Shown here piece by piece: positions 1 to 5,617 of a stretch of DNA of 5,617 nt. Numbering within the stretch: the first letter of the stretch is position 1; each line of letters begins with the position of its first letter. The notes beneath the pieces were generated by a model that saw nothing but the letters and a program-made list of their open reading frames with translations, had not been told where the DNA came from and made no database searches. Position numbers and translations under genes: made by a program. The DNA is from Bacteroidota bacterium. GTDB lineage: Bacteria; Bacteroidota; Bacteroidia; UBA7662; CANHCV01. The stretch covers positions 1-5,617 of the forward strand of contig JAIYBD010000278.1 of assembly GCA_027488715.1 (NCBI GenBank). Reading direction: 5' to 3'.

Positions 1-345
1 CAAGATCAAAACTTCCAAAATGATGTACGATTTGCCCAGGCCTTTTCGGGAGGAAAATTCCGAATCAAGCATTGGGGGAAAATGAAAATCAGAAAGGCCC
101 TGCAAGAAAAAGGCATCAGTCCTGAAAACATTATACTCGGATTGAAAGAAATCGACCTCGACGATTACTACAAAACTGCGGAAAAACTGATTCAAAAGAA
201 GCATGATTCACTTTTCGGAGAAAAACAATTGGTAAAAGAATCCAAAATTCACCAATACATGAACGCCAAAGGGTACGAATCTTCGTTGGTTCGAGAAATC
301 CTAACCGATCTTCAACGTACCTTTGGAAAGGAATTTACCACATGA
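1..345 (+). CDS. recX: RecX, regulatory protein of RecA (C-terminal part, cut by the window start)
   Basis: The reading frame is open from base 1 to the TGA at 343-345 and gives 114 residues. The ATG at 82 is internal, because the family signature lies upstream of it: a DVRFAQAF stretch followed by GGKFRIKHWGKMKIRKAL and then the KGIS turn (about residues 9-38 of the visible part). This matches the RecX pattern of a DDxRFA helix, a GKFRIxxWG stretch and an IRxxLxxKGI helix. The rest is a series of short charged helices, as expected for the three-helix repeats of RecX. Family members are commonly about 150 residues or more, so roughly 40 N-terminal residues lie outside the window. RecX binds RecA filaments in the cytoplasm and modulates recombination and SOS activity; that role is family knowledge. 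No recA is visible nearby. The stop codon overlaps the next gene's start by 4 bases (ATGA), suggesting cotranscription and translational coupling. Confidence 0.88.
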   Translation, partial: QDQNFQNDVRFAQAFSGGKFRIKHWGKMKIRKALQEKGISPENIILGLKEIDLDDYYKTAEKLIQKKHDSLFGEKQLVKESKIHQYMNAKGYESSLVREILTDLQRTFGKEFTT

Positions 346-1379
346 TGAAGACCTTTATTTTCGCGGCAATGGCCGTTTGTATTTCTTGGAAATCCACCGC
401 TCAAATGCGCATGGTTTTACGGGCTCCTTTGTATTTCGATTTGCAAAAAGGTGATACGTTGAGCCCGAAATCAACTCCTGGTCTCGCTTTTTATCAAGGA
501 CTAAAATTGGCGTTGGATTCGCTTTCCAATCGAGGATTGGATATTAAATTGGATGTGGTGGACGAAGAATGGGAAGGTGATTCGGTAACTCCCATCAAAC
601 CATGGACGGAAGTTGAGGTGATCTTAAATAAACAGGGAAAAATGATTTTCCTTACCGGGAAAAAGAATGGGGCCGCCCGGATCGATTTTAATGCACCGAT
701 GCGGGAACATTTGGCGGCCATTTCTTCTTACCTTTTCCAAGTGCCTGGCAAAAAAAACCTACTATTACTCCATCGTAATAAACCCCAAGAAAAGAAAATT
801 CTGGAAGTTTGGAAAGATGAATTGCACGTGGCTGGTTTTGATAGCATCCCTGAGCTGGTTCGAGCCGATTTAACCGGTTATCCGTTGGAAGGAAAACTTA
901 AAAAGGGAATGATCAACTACATTTTGGTTCCCAGTGCCGATCAAAGTTTTGTAGCCAATGCCCTGAACCGAATTCAAGGATTGGCCGATGCCTTTTCGGT
1001 AGTTGTTGTAGGCCTGCCCAATTGGATGAATTTCGGATCCATCGACGCCGAAATTTTTGAAAAAGTACAGCTGCTGTACACCAGCGAAAAATTCGTGGAT
1101 TACCAGCGTATGGATTTGATGCGTTTTCGCAAAATCTACCAAGATCGATATTTCACCGACCCGAACGATTTTGCCTATCGTGGATTCGATGCCGGCATGT
1201 TTTGGGGAACACTTTTATTAAAATACCCGAACGATTTTGACCTTCATCTTACCGATCCCGACCAACAACGGCTGGTGAATAGTTTCGAACTGATGTCTGA
1301 AAATCCAGGTAAATACTTCAATAAACACGTACAATTACTTCAAATTACCCCGCATGGCATATCCCGAAGGAACCGATAA
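342..1379 (+). CDS. Secreted protein resembling the type 1 periplasmic-binding-protein fold; function unknown
   Basis: The 345-residue product begins with a Sec signal peptide (residues 1-21: MMK, a hydrophobic core, then STAQ), with likely signal peptidase I cleavage after Q21, so it should be periplasmic or exported. No lipobox cysteine sits at the cleavage point. Features recalling type 1 binding proteins (LivJ-like, and the C-terminal domain of some Bacteroidota LysM proteins) are: FYQGLKLALDSL at 50-61; alternating strand and helix segments with LLLLH at 140-144, YILVPS at 193-198 and VVVGLPNW at 220-228; and a late DPNDFAYRGFDAG block at 273-285. The assignment is by pattern memory and is moderate. 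The start is ATGATG at 342/345, overlapping the recX stop, with an AAGGA stretch at 328-332 at Shine-Dalgarno distance, which is unusual for this phylum. No permease or ATPase genes are adjacent, so a transporter role is not supported. Ligand sensing or an envelope-assembly role (as for LpoA-like proteins of this fold) is possible. The last 26 bases overlap the next gene in another frame. Confidence 0.72.
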   Translation: MMKTFIFAAMAVCISWKSTAQMRMVLRAPLYFDLQKGDTLSPKSTPGLAFYQGLKLALDSLSNRGLDIKLDVVDEEWEGDSVTPIKPWTEVEVILNKQGKMIFLTGKKNGAARIDFNAPMREHLAAISSYLFQVPGKKNLLLLHRNKPQEKKILEVWKDELHVAGFDSIPELVRADLTGYPLEGKLKKGMINYILVPSADQSFVANALNRIQGLADAFSVVVVGLPNWMNFGSIDAEIFEKVQLLYTSEKFVDYQRMDLMRFRKIYQDRYFTDPNDFAYRGFDAGMFWGTLLLKYPNDFDLHLTDPDQQRLVNSFELMSENPGKYFNKHVQLLQITPHGISRRNR

Positions 1380-2454
1380 TCCCATTCTCCAAAAACGCAT
1401 CCTTCGGGCTTCTTCCTTTTTAGAATGCCTTGATTCCACAACTCCTCTCGAACTTCAGGTTAAACAATTCACCAAACAACACCCCGAAATGGGGAGCAAA
1501 GACCGAAAGGTTTTTCAGGATTTGGTTTACGGCACCCTCCGATTGAGGCATGCCTTCGAGCACCTTTCCTGGAAAGAGGCCTGCGAGCATGCTCACTCGA
1601 TTTGGAACTCCGAAAATCCGCAAGAAGCATGGAAAAATTCGCCATGGTCGGAACGGCCTTTGTTTCCCATGGATGTTACGAACTCCATTCCAGAATCAGA
1701 ATGGAAAGCTGGATTTTTTAGCCCAAGAAAAGTATTCGTTCGGCAAATGCAAGCCGGTAAATTTGGATTCGCAGCTTGGTTGGAAAAGGAAGGTGTTTTG
1801 GAAAAAGTAGAAGGAAAAACGTTGACCTTAAAAAAGCCCAAGGCAATGGAAAATGCCCCAGGTTGGGCGCCAGGACGATTCGAAGTGATGGATTTGGCAG
1901 TTCAGACTTGGTCGGAGGATTTGCCTAAATTGGAGAACGGCCAGAAGGTTTTGGATGCGTGTTGCGCCAGCGGCGGTAAATCGCTCCTACTCCTAGAAGC
2001 CAACCCCAATATTGAACTTACCGCAACCGATGTTCGCGAAAATATCCTTCGTTCCTACCGCGGACGATTGGGTAATCATACCCGAAACATCGAAATTTTC
2101 GCCAAGAATTGGGAGGAAGAAAATCCGCTGCCCACGAAATTCGATTTTATTTTGGCCGATGTTCCCTGCAGCGGGAGCGGAACATGGCTGAGAAGCCCCC
2201 AACATTTATCGGATTTCACCGCGGAACAACTCCAAGAACACGCCGAAAGGCAAAAAAGAATTGTCACTAATTTGTCAAAGCACCTCGAAAAAAATGGCAA
2301 ATTGATGTACGTAACGTGTTCCATCTTTGAGGAAGAAAACGAGAAAATGGTCGATTTTATGGAAAAATCGCTGGGTTTATCTCCAATTTGGCAGAATTAT
2401 TATTGGAAATGGAACGAAGGTGGCGATTCCATTTTCTGTGCCCTTATGGAATAA
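1354..2454 (+). CDS. RsmB/NSUN-family RNA (cytosine-5) methyltransferase, S-adenosylmethionine dependent
   Basis: The 366-residue cytoplasmic enzyme should transfer a methyl group from S-adenosylmethionine to C5 of cytosine in RNA, probably rRNA. The N-terminal part (about 10-75) resembles the NusB-like helical domain seen in RsmB. A middle region ends in GRFEVMDLAVQTW (174-186), the equivalent of the family's 'vQD.asQ' segment. The Rossmann domain shows motif I DACCASGGKS (201-210), an acidic D226 after strand 2 that would bind the ribose, motif IV DVPCSGSGTW (269-278) with C272, and motif VI YVTCSIFEEENE (319-330) with C322. In this family the motif VI cysteine is the nucleophile and the motif IV cysteine aids product release; both are present. 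The C-terminus GGDSIFCALM is also typical. The ATG at 1354 lies inside the previous gene and lacks a clear ribosome binding site, but the N-terminal homology needs residues from about 10 onwards, so a much later start is unlikely. Exact target base (RsmB, RsmF or other) cannot be told from sequence. Confidence 0.92.
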   Translation: MAYPEGTDNPILQKRILRASSFLECLDSTTPLELQVKQFTKQHPEMGSKDRKVFQDLVYGTLRLRHAFEHLSWKEACEHAHSIWNSENPQEAWKNSPWSERPLFPMDVTNSIPESEWKAGFFSPRKVFVRQMQAGKFGFAAWLEKEGVLEKVEGKTLTLKKPKAMENAPGWAPGRFEVMDLAVQTWSEDLPKLENGQKVLDACCASGGKSLLLLEANPNIELTATDVRENILRSYRGRLGNHTRNIEIFAKNWEEENPLPTKFDFILADVPCSGSGTWLRSPQHLSDFTAEQLQEHAERQKRIVTNLSKHLEKNGKLMYVTCSIFEEENEKMVDFMEKSLGLSPIWQNYYWKWNEGGDSIFCALME

Positions 2455-2510
2455 GCTGAAACATTGCATCGTTAACCTAAAGATAATTTTTTTAATCGGC
2501 GCCAAAAAGG

Positions 2511-2542
2511 TTAGGTGATTGAATCAAAAAAACTTATTTTTG
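2511..2542 (+). promoter_or_regulatory. Bacteroidota-type promoter for the exbB-exbD-exbD-tonB operon
   Basis: A full match to the Bacteroidota -7 element TAnnTTTG is seen as TATTTTTG at 2535-2542. A 3-of-4 match to the -33 element TTTG is seen as TTAG at 2511-2514, with a 20-base spacer that falls in the usual 19-21 range. Transcription would start a few bases after 2542, giving an A-rich leader of about 30 bases before the ATG at 2579. It lies in the only sizeable intergenic gap of the window and directly before the Ton genes. The call is by motif only. Confidence 0.68.
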
Positions 2543-2578
2543 GGCAAAATTTTGAAAAAACTACAAAAAACACAAAAA

Positions 2579-3400
2579 ATGAGCACTCAAAACGCAGCAA
2601 AAAAACAAAAGTCTGGAAGCGGAGCAACCATTTTCGCTTACTTGGTAATTCCAGTAGCCCTAATCGTTTGTGAAATCATCTTCCACAAGGTTTTCGGGGA
2701 TGGTTCTCACTTTGAAGGAGGAACCAATGAAGGTCACCCACTTCCCGGAGATTACCTTGGTGTTGTTTACAAAGGTGGATTCGTAGTACCCTTGTTGATG
2801 ACCTTGTTCTTGTTGGTATTTACCTTTTCCATCGAGCGTGGTTTGGCCTTGATCAAATCTGCTGGTAAAAAGAGCAACGATGCATTCGTTCGCATGATTC
2901 AAAAGATGTTGGGCGAAGGAAAAGTTGCTGAAGCTATTGCAGAATGCGATAAACAAGGTGGTTCTTTGGCCAATGTGGTTCAAGCTGGTTTGCACAAATA
3001 CCAGGTAATGATGACCGAAGAGAAAATGGACAAAGAACAGAAGATGTTGGCCATTCAGAAGGAATTGGAAGAAACAACTGCGTTGGAACTTCCAGGTTTG
3101 GAGAAAAACTTGGTGGTTATTGCAACCATTTCGAACATCGGTACATTGATCGCCCTTTTAGGAACCGTATTGGGTATGATTCGCGCTTTCGCAGCGTTGG
3201 CGAATGCAGGAGCTCCTGATTCTGCAGCATTGGCAACGGGTATCTCTGAGGCCTTGATTAACACGGCCATCGGTATTGCTACTTCAGCGATCGCCATCAT
3301 CATGTACAACTTGTTCACGACCCGTATCGACAAATTAACTTACGCGATTGAAGAAGCTGGTTTCAGCATTGTTCAAACGTTTGCAGCTAACAATAAGTAA
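2579..3400 (+). CDS. exbB: ExbB/MotA-TolQ family proton channel, motor subunit of the Ton system
   Basis: The 273-residue inner-membrane protein should form the pentameric stator around ExbD that uses the proton motive force to drive TonB. Visible segments are an N-terminal membrane helix (about 17-36), a short hydrophilic loop (38-65), a second helix (67-86) ending in SIERG, a cytoplasmic region (about 90-175), and two further helices. One of these contains NIGTLIALLGTVLGMIRAF (186-204); the other follows SEALINTAIGIATSA (223-237) and ends in IMYNLF. T196 and T229 correspond in spacing to the conserved pore-lining threonines of helices 2 and 3 of E. coli ExbB. The extra N-terminal helix makes four membrane segments instead of three. 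An in-frame TTG at 2519 would add 20 residues, but it precedes the -7 promoter element, and the added residues have no family likeness, so the ATG at 2579 is chosen. It is the first gene of the operon, with 20 bases before the next. Confidence 0.93.
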   Translation: MSTQNAAKKQKSGSGATIFAYLVIPVALIVCEIIFHKVFGDGSHFEGGTNEGHPLPGDYLGVVYKGGFVVPLLMTLFLLVFTFSIERGLALIKSAGKKSNDAFVRMIQKMLGEGKVAEAIAECDKQGGSLANVVQAGLHKYQVMMTEEKMDKEQKMLAIQKELEETTALELPGLEKNLVVIATISNIGTLIALLGTVLGMIRAFAALANAGAPDSAALATGISEALINTAIGIATSAIAIIMYNLFTTRIDKLTYAIEEAGFSIVQTFAANNK

Positions 3401-3420
3401 TCCTTTAACCCCCCTGCACC

Positions 3421-4029
3421 ATGCCAAAGGTTAAAGTACCTAGAAAAAGCACAGCGGTAGACATGACGGCGATGACCGACGTGGCCTTCCTTCTGTTGAC
3501 CTTTTTCATTCTGACCACCCAATTTAAGCCAGACGAGCCTGTGATGGTAGACACTCCATCCTCGGTTTCTGAAGATAAATTGATGGAAACCAACATGATG
3601 CAAGTTTTGATTGACGCAAAAGGACGCGTATTCTTCACTTGCGATGGACCAGCCAATCGAATTGCACTTCTGGAAAAATTGGGTCAGAAATACAAAATCA
3701 ACTTTTCCGAAGACGAAAAGAAAACGTTCTCCAACCTTCAAACCATTGGATTGCCCGTAACCAAATTGAAAGAATATCTCAATTGGTCGAAAAGCGAGCG
3801 TTCCTCGTTTGATAAAACTTCGGCTGGAATTCCCATCGACTCAACCAACAATCAGTTGGGCGATTGGGTATGGTTCGCACGACTTTCCAACCCTGATTAC
3901 CAAGCGGTTATCAAAGGCGATCGTGAAACCAACTTCCCCGTAGTGAAGCGCGTTTTCGACATCTTCCAAGAAAAGAAGGTCAACAAATTCAACTTCGTTA
4001 CCAACTTAGAAAAACGTCCAACGGTTTAA
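3421..4029 (+). CDS. exbD: ExbD/TolR family protein, first paralogue
   Basis: The 202-residue protein has a short basic cytoplasmic tail (MPKVKVPRKS), one membrane helix (about 21-36, VAFLLLTFFILTT) and a periplasmic domain. D20, in DMTAMTDVAF, sits at the position of the proton-carrying aspartate of ExbD (D25 in E. coli). The proline found before this aspartate in many ExbDs is replaced here (TAMTD), a pattern I recall for the first ExbD of Bacteroidota clusters. The periplasmic part is longer than in E. coli ExbD (about 141 residues in all), with an inserted charged stretch around residues 95-145 before a VIKGDRETNFPVVKRVFDIFQ segment (163-183), which resembles the 'I.aD......v..v.d......' end of the family fold. 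It would work with ExbB and TonB in the inner membrane. No clear Shine-Dalgarno is seen before the ATG. The next gene follows after 18 bases. Confidence 0.9.
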   Translation: MPKVKVPRKSTAVDMTAMTDVAFLLLTFFILTTQFKPDEPVMVDTPSSVSEDKLMETNMMQVLIDAKGRVFFTCDGPANRIALLEKLGQKYKINFSEDEKKTFSNLQTIGLPVTKLKEYLNWSKSERSSFDKTSAGIPIDSTNNQLGDWVWFARLSNPDYQAVIKGDRETNFPVVKRVFDIFQEKKVNKFNFVTNLEKRPTV

Positions 4030-4047
4030 CCCCATAAAAACAAGAAA

Positions 4048-4683
4048 ATGGCAGCAGAATTAGGCGGCGATGGCGGTGGCAAACACAAAGGTGGTAAACC
4101 CAAAGGGAAGAAACAATCAACCCGAATCGATTTCACCCCCATGGTGGATTTAGGGTTCTTGTTGATCACCTTCTTCATGTTAACCACCACCATGAGCAAA
4201 CCGCAAACCATGGAGGTTAATCTACCCTCAAAAGAAAAAGTAAATAAAGAAGAACAAACCAAAGTTGCCGAAAGCTCGGCCATTACCGTAATCCTCGGTG
4301 AATTTGGTAAGGTTTATTATTACGTAGGAAACACTCCTGCCGTAGCTGATAGCATCAAAGTTACCTCCTTCGCTCCAAGCGGTGGAATTCGTGACGTGCT
4401 CTTGGCCAAGCAGGCCCCTTGGATTTCCAAAATTAAAGCTGCGAAAGCCAAGCTTCCAACCAACCCAACCGCGGCACAAATGGAAGCACTTCGCAAAGAG
4501 GTTTCGGGAATTAAAGGTGAAAAACTAGCAACCACCTTGATGATTAAAGCAACGGATAACTCCAAGTACAAAAATCTGGTGGACATTGTGGACGAATTGA
4601 ACATTTGCGAAATTGGTAAATACGCTATTGTTGATCTAAACGATCAAGAAAAAGCGATGCTAAGCGCTAAAAACCTCAAGTAA
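4048..4683 (+). CDS. exbD: ExbD/TolR family protein, second paralogue
   Basis: The 211-residue protein starts with a glycine- and lysine-rich cytoplasmic tail (residues 6-22), then RIDFTPMVDLGF (26-37) and one membrane helix (about 33-48). D34 is the predicted proton-carrying aspartate, and the T-P-M-V-D context is closer to the classical ExbD pattern than in the first paralogue. After the membrane come MEVNLPSK (55-62), like the conserved 'v.LP' segment, and a periplasmic domain. That domain holds a helical lysine/alanine-rich insertion (about 118-155, KIKAAKAKLP and on) and ends with LMIKATDNSKYKNLVDIVDEL, matching the family's C-terminal fold. It is clearly different in sequence from the neighbouring ExbD, so the pair is an old duplication rather than a recent copy. 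A-rich bases precede the ATG. The gap to tonB is 2 bases, indicating translational coupling. It probably forms part of the same ExbB-ExbD-TonB complex, possibly as a heterodimer partner. Confidence 0.9.
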   Translation: MAAELGGDGGGKHKGGKPKGKKQSTRIDFTPMVDLGFLLITFFMLTTTMSKPQTMEVNLPSKEKVNKEEQTKVAESSAITVILGEFGKVYYYVGNTPAVADSIKVTSFAPSGGIRDVLLAKQAPWISKIKAAKAKLPTNPTAAQMEALRKEVSGIKGEKLATTLMIKATDNSKYKNLVDIVDELNICEIGKYAIVDLNDQEKAMLSAKNLK

Positions 4684-4685
4684 TC

Positions 4686-5504
4686 ATGCTCGGAAACGAT
4701 ATATTTGATAAAGATTGGAACGACCTCGTATTCGAAGGTAAAAATAAAGAATACGGTGCTTACCAAGTTCGAAAAGTGCGCGGGAAAAACGCCACCATCG
4801 CTTTGGTTGTTTCGGTTTCCCTATTCGTTCTCGCTATTCTAGCTCCCGCGATCATCGCGGCGATCAAAGAACAGTTCAAAGAAGAAGTAGTGGTTAAAAC
4901 CGAAGCTGAAGTGGTTGATGTGCAAGAACCCGAAGAGCAAAAACCCGAAGAACCCGAATTCGAACCACCACCACCGTTGAAAACCACCGTGGCCTACACT
5001 CCACCCGAAATCGTGGAAGATAATCAGGTGAACGAAGAAAACATGATCAAGGAAATCGACGAGTTGAAAGACGTAGATATTTCTACCAAAAACCAACAAG
5101 GAGATCCCGATCGCGGTGTTGACCTATCCCTTTTGGATGATACCGGAAATGGTGATAAAGACATCATCGATGACGGCGAAGACGATAAGCCTTTTATGTC
5201 GGTAGAACAAATGCCTCGTTTCCCCGGTGGCGAAGAAGCATTGAACGAATGGTTGTTGAAAAATACAACCTACCCAGCTGCAGCCCGTGAGAACGGTATC
5301 GATGGAACTGTCATCGTGCAGTTTACCGTTGATCGCACTGGCGACATCAAAGATGCTCACGTGGTTCGCAAGGTTCATCCTTTATTGGATGATGCCGCCA
5401 TTTCTGCTATTAAAAAGATGCCCAATTGGTCGGCAGGAAAGCAAAATGGTAAAGCCGTTTCGGTATTGATTAACTTACCATTCCGTTTCGGAATTAAAGA
5501 ATAA
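4686..5504 (+). CDS. tonB: Energy transducer TonB
   Basis: The 272-residue protein should link the ExbB-ExbD motor to outer-membrane receptors. The cytoplasmic N-terminus carries WNDLVFEGKNKEYGAYQVRK (11-30), a segment typical of Bacteroidota TonBs and absent from E. coli TonB. One membrane anchor follows (about 36-60), then a periplasm-spanning linker rich in Glu and Pro (about 66-98, including EPEEQKPEEPEFEPPPP) and a second acidic stretch (150-168, many Asp). The C-terminal TonB domain spans about 175-270: PRFPGGEEALNEWL, then TYPAAARENGIDGTVIVQF with the conserved Y196-P197, DRTGDIKDAHVV, and PFRF at the end, which suits the box-binding fold. Length and architecture are complete. The linker is more acidic than the Lys-Pro and Glu-Pro repeats of enterobacterial TonB. 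It is the last clear gene of the operon, and a terminator-like hairpin begins 14 bases after its stop. Confidence 0.94.
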   Translation: MLGNDIFDKDWNDLVFEGKNKEYGAYQVRKVRGKNATIALVVSVSLFVLAILAPAIIAAIKEQFKEEVVVKTEAEVVDVQEPEEQKPEEPEFEPPPPLKTTVAYTPPEIVEDNQVNEENMIKEIDELKDVDISTKNQQGDPDRGVDLSLLDDTGNGDKDIIDDGEDDKPFMSVEQMPRFPGGEEALNEWLLKNTTYPAAARENGIDGTVIVQFTVDRTGDIKDAHVVRKVHPLLDDAAISAIKKMPNWSAGKQNGKAVSVLINLPFRFGIKE

Positions 5505-5510
5505 ATCTAC

Positions 5511-5617
5511 TTGGAAGAGCCGGGATCAACTACGAAAACCATTCGTCGGGTGACCCGGCTTTTTCTTTGGGTGGCCATTGCGGCCTATGCTGGAATTGGA
5601 ATATTTTGCCTGATTTC
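5511..5617 (+). CDS. Possible start of a membrane-anchored protein, cut by the window end
   Basis: After the tonB stop, the same frame stays open from a TTG at 5511 to the window edge (35 codons). It reads as a short polar and basic tail containing STTKTIRR, then a hydrophobic run LFLWVAIAAYAGIGIFCLI (about residues 17-35), which looks like a signal anchor or first membrane helix. No ATG is available in the 6-base gap, so TTG would be the start; a GTG at 5550 is an alternative. In related bacteria a substrate-binding-type protein or other envelope gene often follows tonB, but too little is visible to name this one. The 5' end overlaps the terminator-like hairpin, which weakens the case for a start this early. 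The true start could lie further downstream, outside the window. Confidence 0.42.
   Translation, partial: MEEPGSTTKTIRRVTRLFLWVAIAAYAGIGIFCLI
5518..5568 (+). terminator. Probable intrinsic terminator of the exbB-tonB operon
   Basis: AGCCGGG (5518-5524) pairs with CCCGGCT (5554-5560). The stem continues past a one-base bulge (A5525) with TCA (5526-5528) against TGA (5551-5553). Inside, ACGAA (5532-5536) pairs with TTCGT (5542-5546) around a five-base loop. The right arm runs straight into a T-rich tract (5560-5568, one C inside). A GC-rich stem followed by a T-tract 14 bases after the tonB stop is the expected form of a rho-independent terminator on the + strand. The caveat is that the same bases can be translated as the start of an open frame. 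Confidence 0.6.

Noticed and set aside
2487..2493. T-run after the methyltransferase gene as a terminator
   Set aside because: No GC-rich stem precedes it; only weak AT-rich pairing is available, so read-through into exbB remains possible.
2498..2503. GGCGCC palindrome in the intergenic region
   Set aside because: A six-base palindrome with no spacer or repeat is expected by chance and has no supporting context.
2519..2578. N-terminal extension of ExbB from TTG 2519
   Set aside because: It lies upstream of the -7 promoter element, adds lysine-rich residues without family likeness, and a normal ATG with an A-rich leader exists at 2579.
2660..3741. Long minus-strand open frames opposite exbB and the first exbD
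   Set aside because: They lie opposite clearly conserved membrane proteins and show no family motifs; they follow from the codon use of the real genes.
4930..4990. Repeated GAA/CCC-type codons in tonB as a DNA repeat
   Set aside because: This is the Glu-Pro-rich periplasmic linker of TonB, a normal protein feature and not a separate repeat element.
5530..5617. End of a convergent gene on the minus strand (open frame ending in a TAG at 5530-5532)
   Set aside because: The product would be polar with no recognisable pattern, and its stop would fall inside the hairpin. The + strand frame gives a far more protein-like basic tail and membrane helix.

Overview
The window looks like a chromosomal segment of a Bacteroidota bacterium, most likely of the Flavobacteriales. 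The evidence is threefold: a Bacteroidota-type promoter (TAnnTTTG) upstream of exbB; A-rich leaders with little Shine-Dalgarno sequence at most starts; and the gene order exbB-exbD-exbD-tonB, with a TonB carrying the N-terminal segment (LVFEGKNKEYGAYQ) typical of that phylum. A genus cannot be assigned from sequence alone. All supported genes lie on the + strand and no mobile element, RNA gene or CRISPR array was seen.

Left part (1-2454): three tightly packed genes. First is the C-terminal part of recX (regulator of RecA), cut by the window edge. It overlaps by 4 bases a secreted protein of about 345 residues that resembles the type 1 periplasmic-binding-protein fold, with no transporter genes beside it. 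That gene overlaps by 26 bases a complete RsmB/NSUN-type RNA cytosine-5 methyltransferase. The overlaps suggest one transcript with translational coupling.

Middle (2455-2578): a 124-base intergenic stretch with a good Bacteroidota promoter. It shows that exbB starts at the ATG at 2579 rather than at an upstream in-frame TTG. A weak Fur-like AT-rich site and a short inverted repeat also lie here. No convincing terminator follows the methyltransferase gene.

Right part (2579-5504): a complete Ton energy-transduction operon. ExbB and two different ExbD paralogues would form the proton-driven inner-membrane motor, and TonB would span the periplasm to energise outer-membrane TonB-dependent receptors (SusC-like, siderophore, vitamin B12 uptake). 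Gaps are 20, 18 and 2 bases. Just after tonB is a GC-rich hairpin followed by a T-tract that looks like an intrinsic terminator. The same bases can also be read as the start of a further membrane-anchored protein that runs off the window, so the end of the operon is ambiguous.

Overall this is largely ordinary core-genome content. The points most worth a second look are the terminator/ORF overlap after tonB, the stand-alone binding-protein-like gene, and the division of labour between the two ExbDs.
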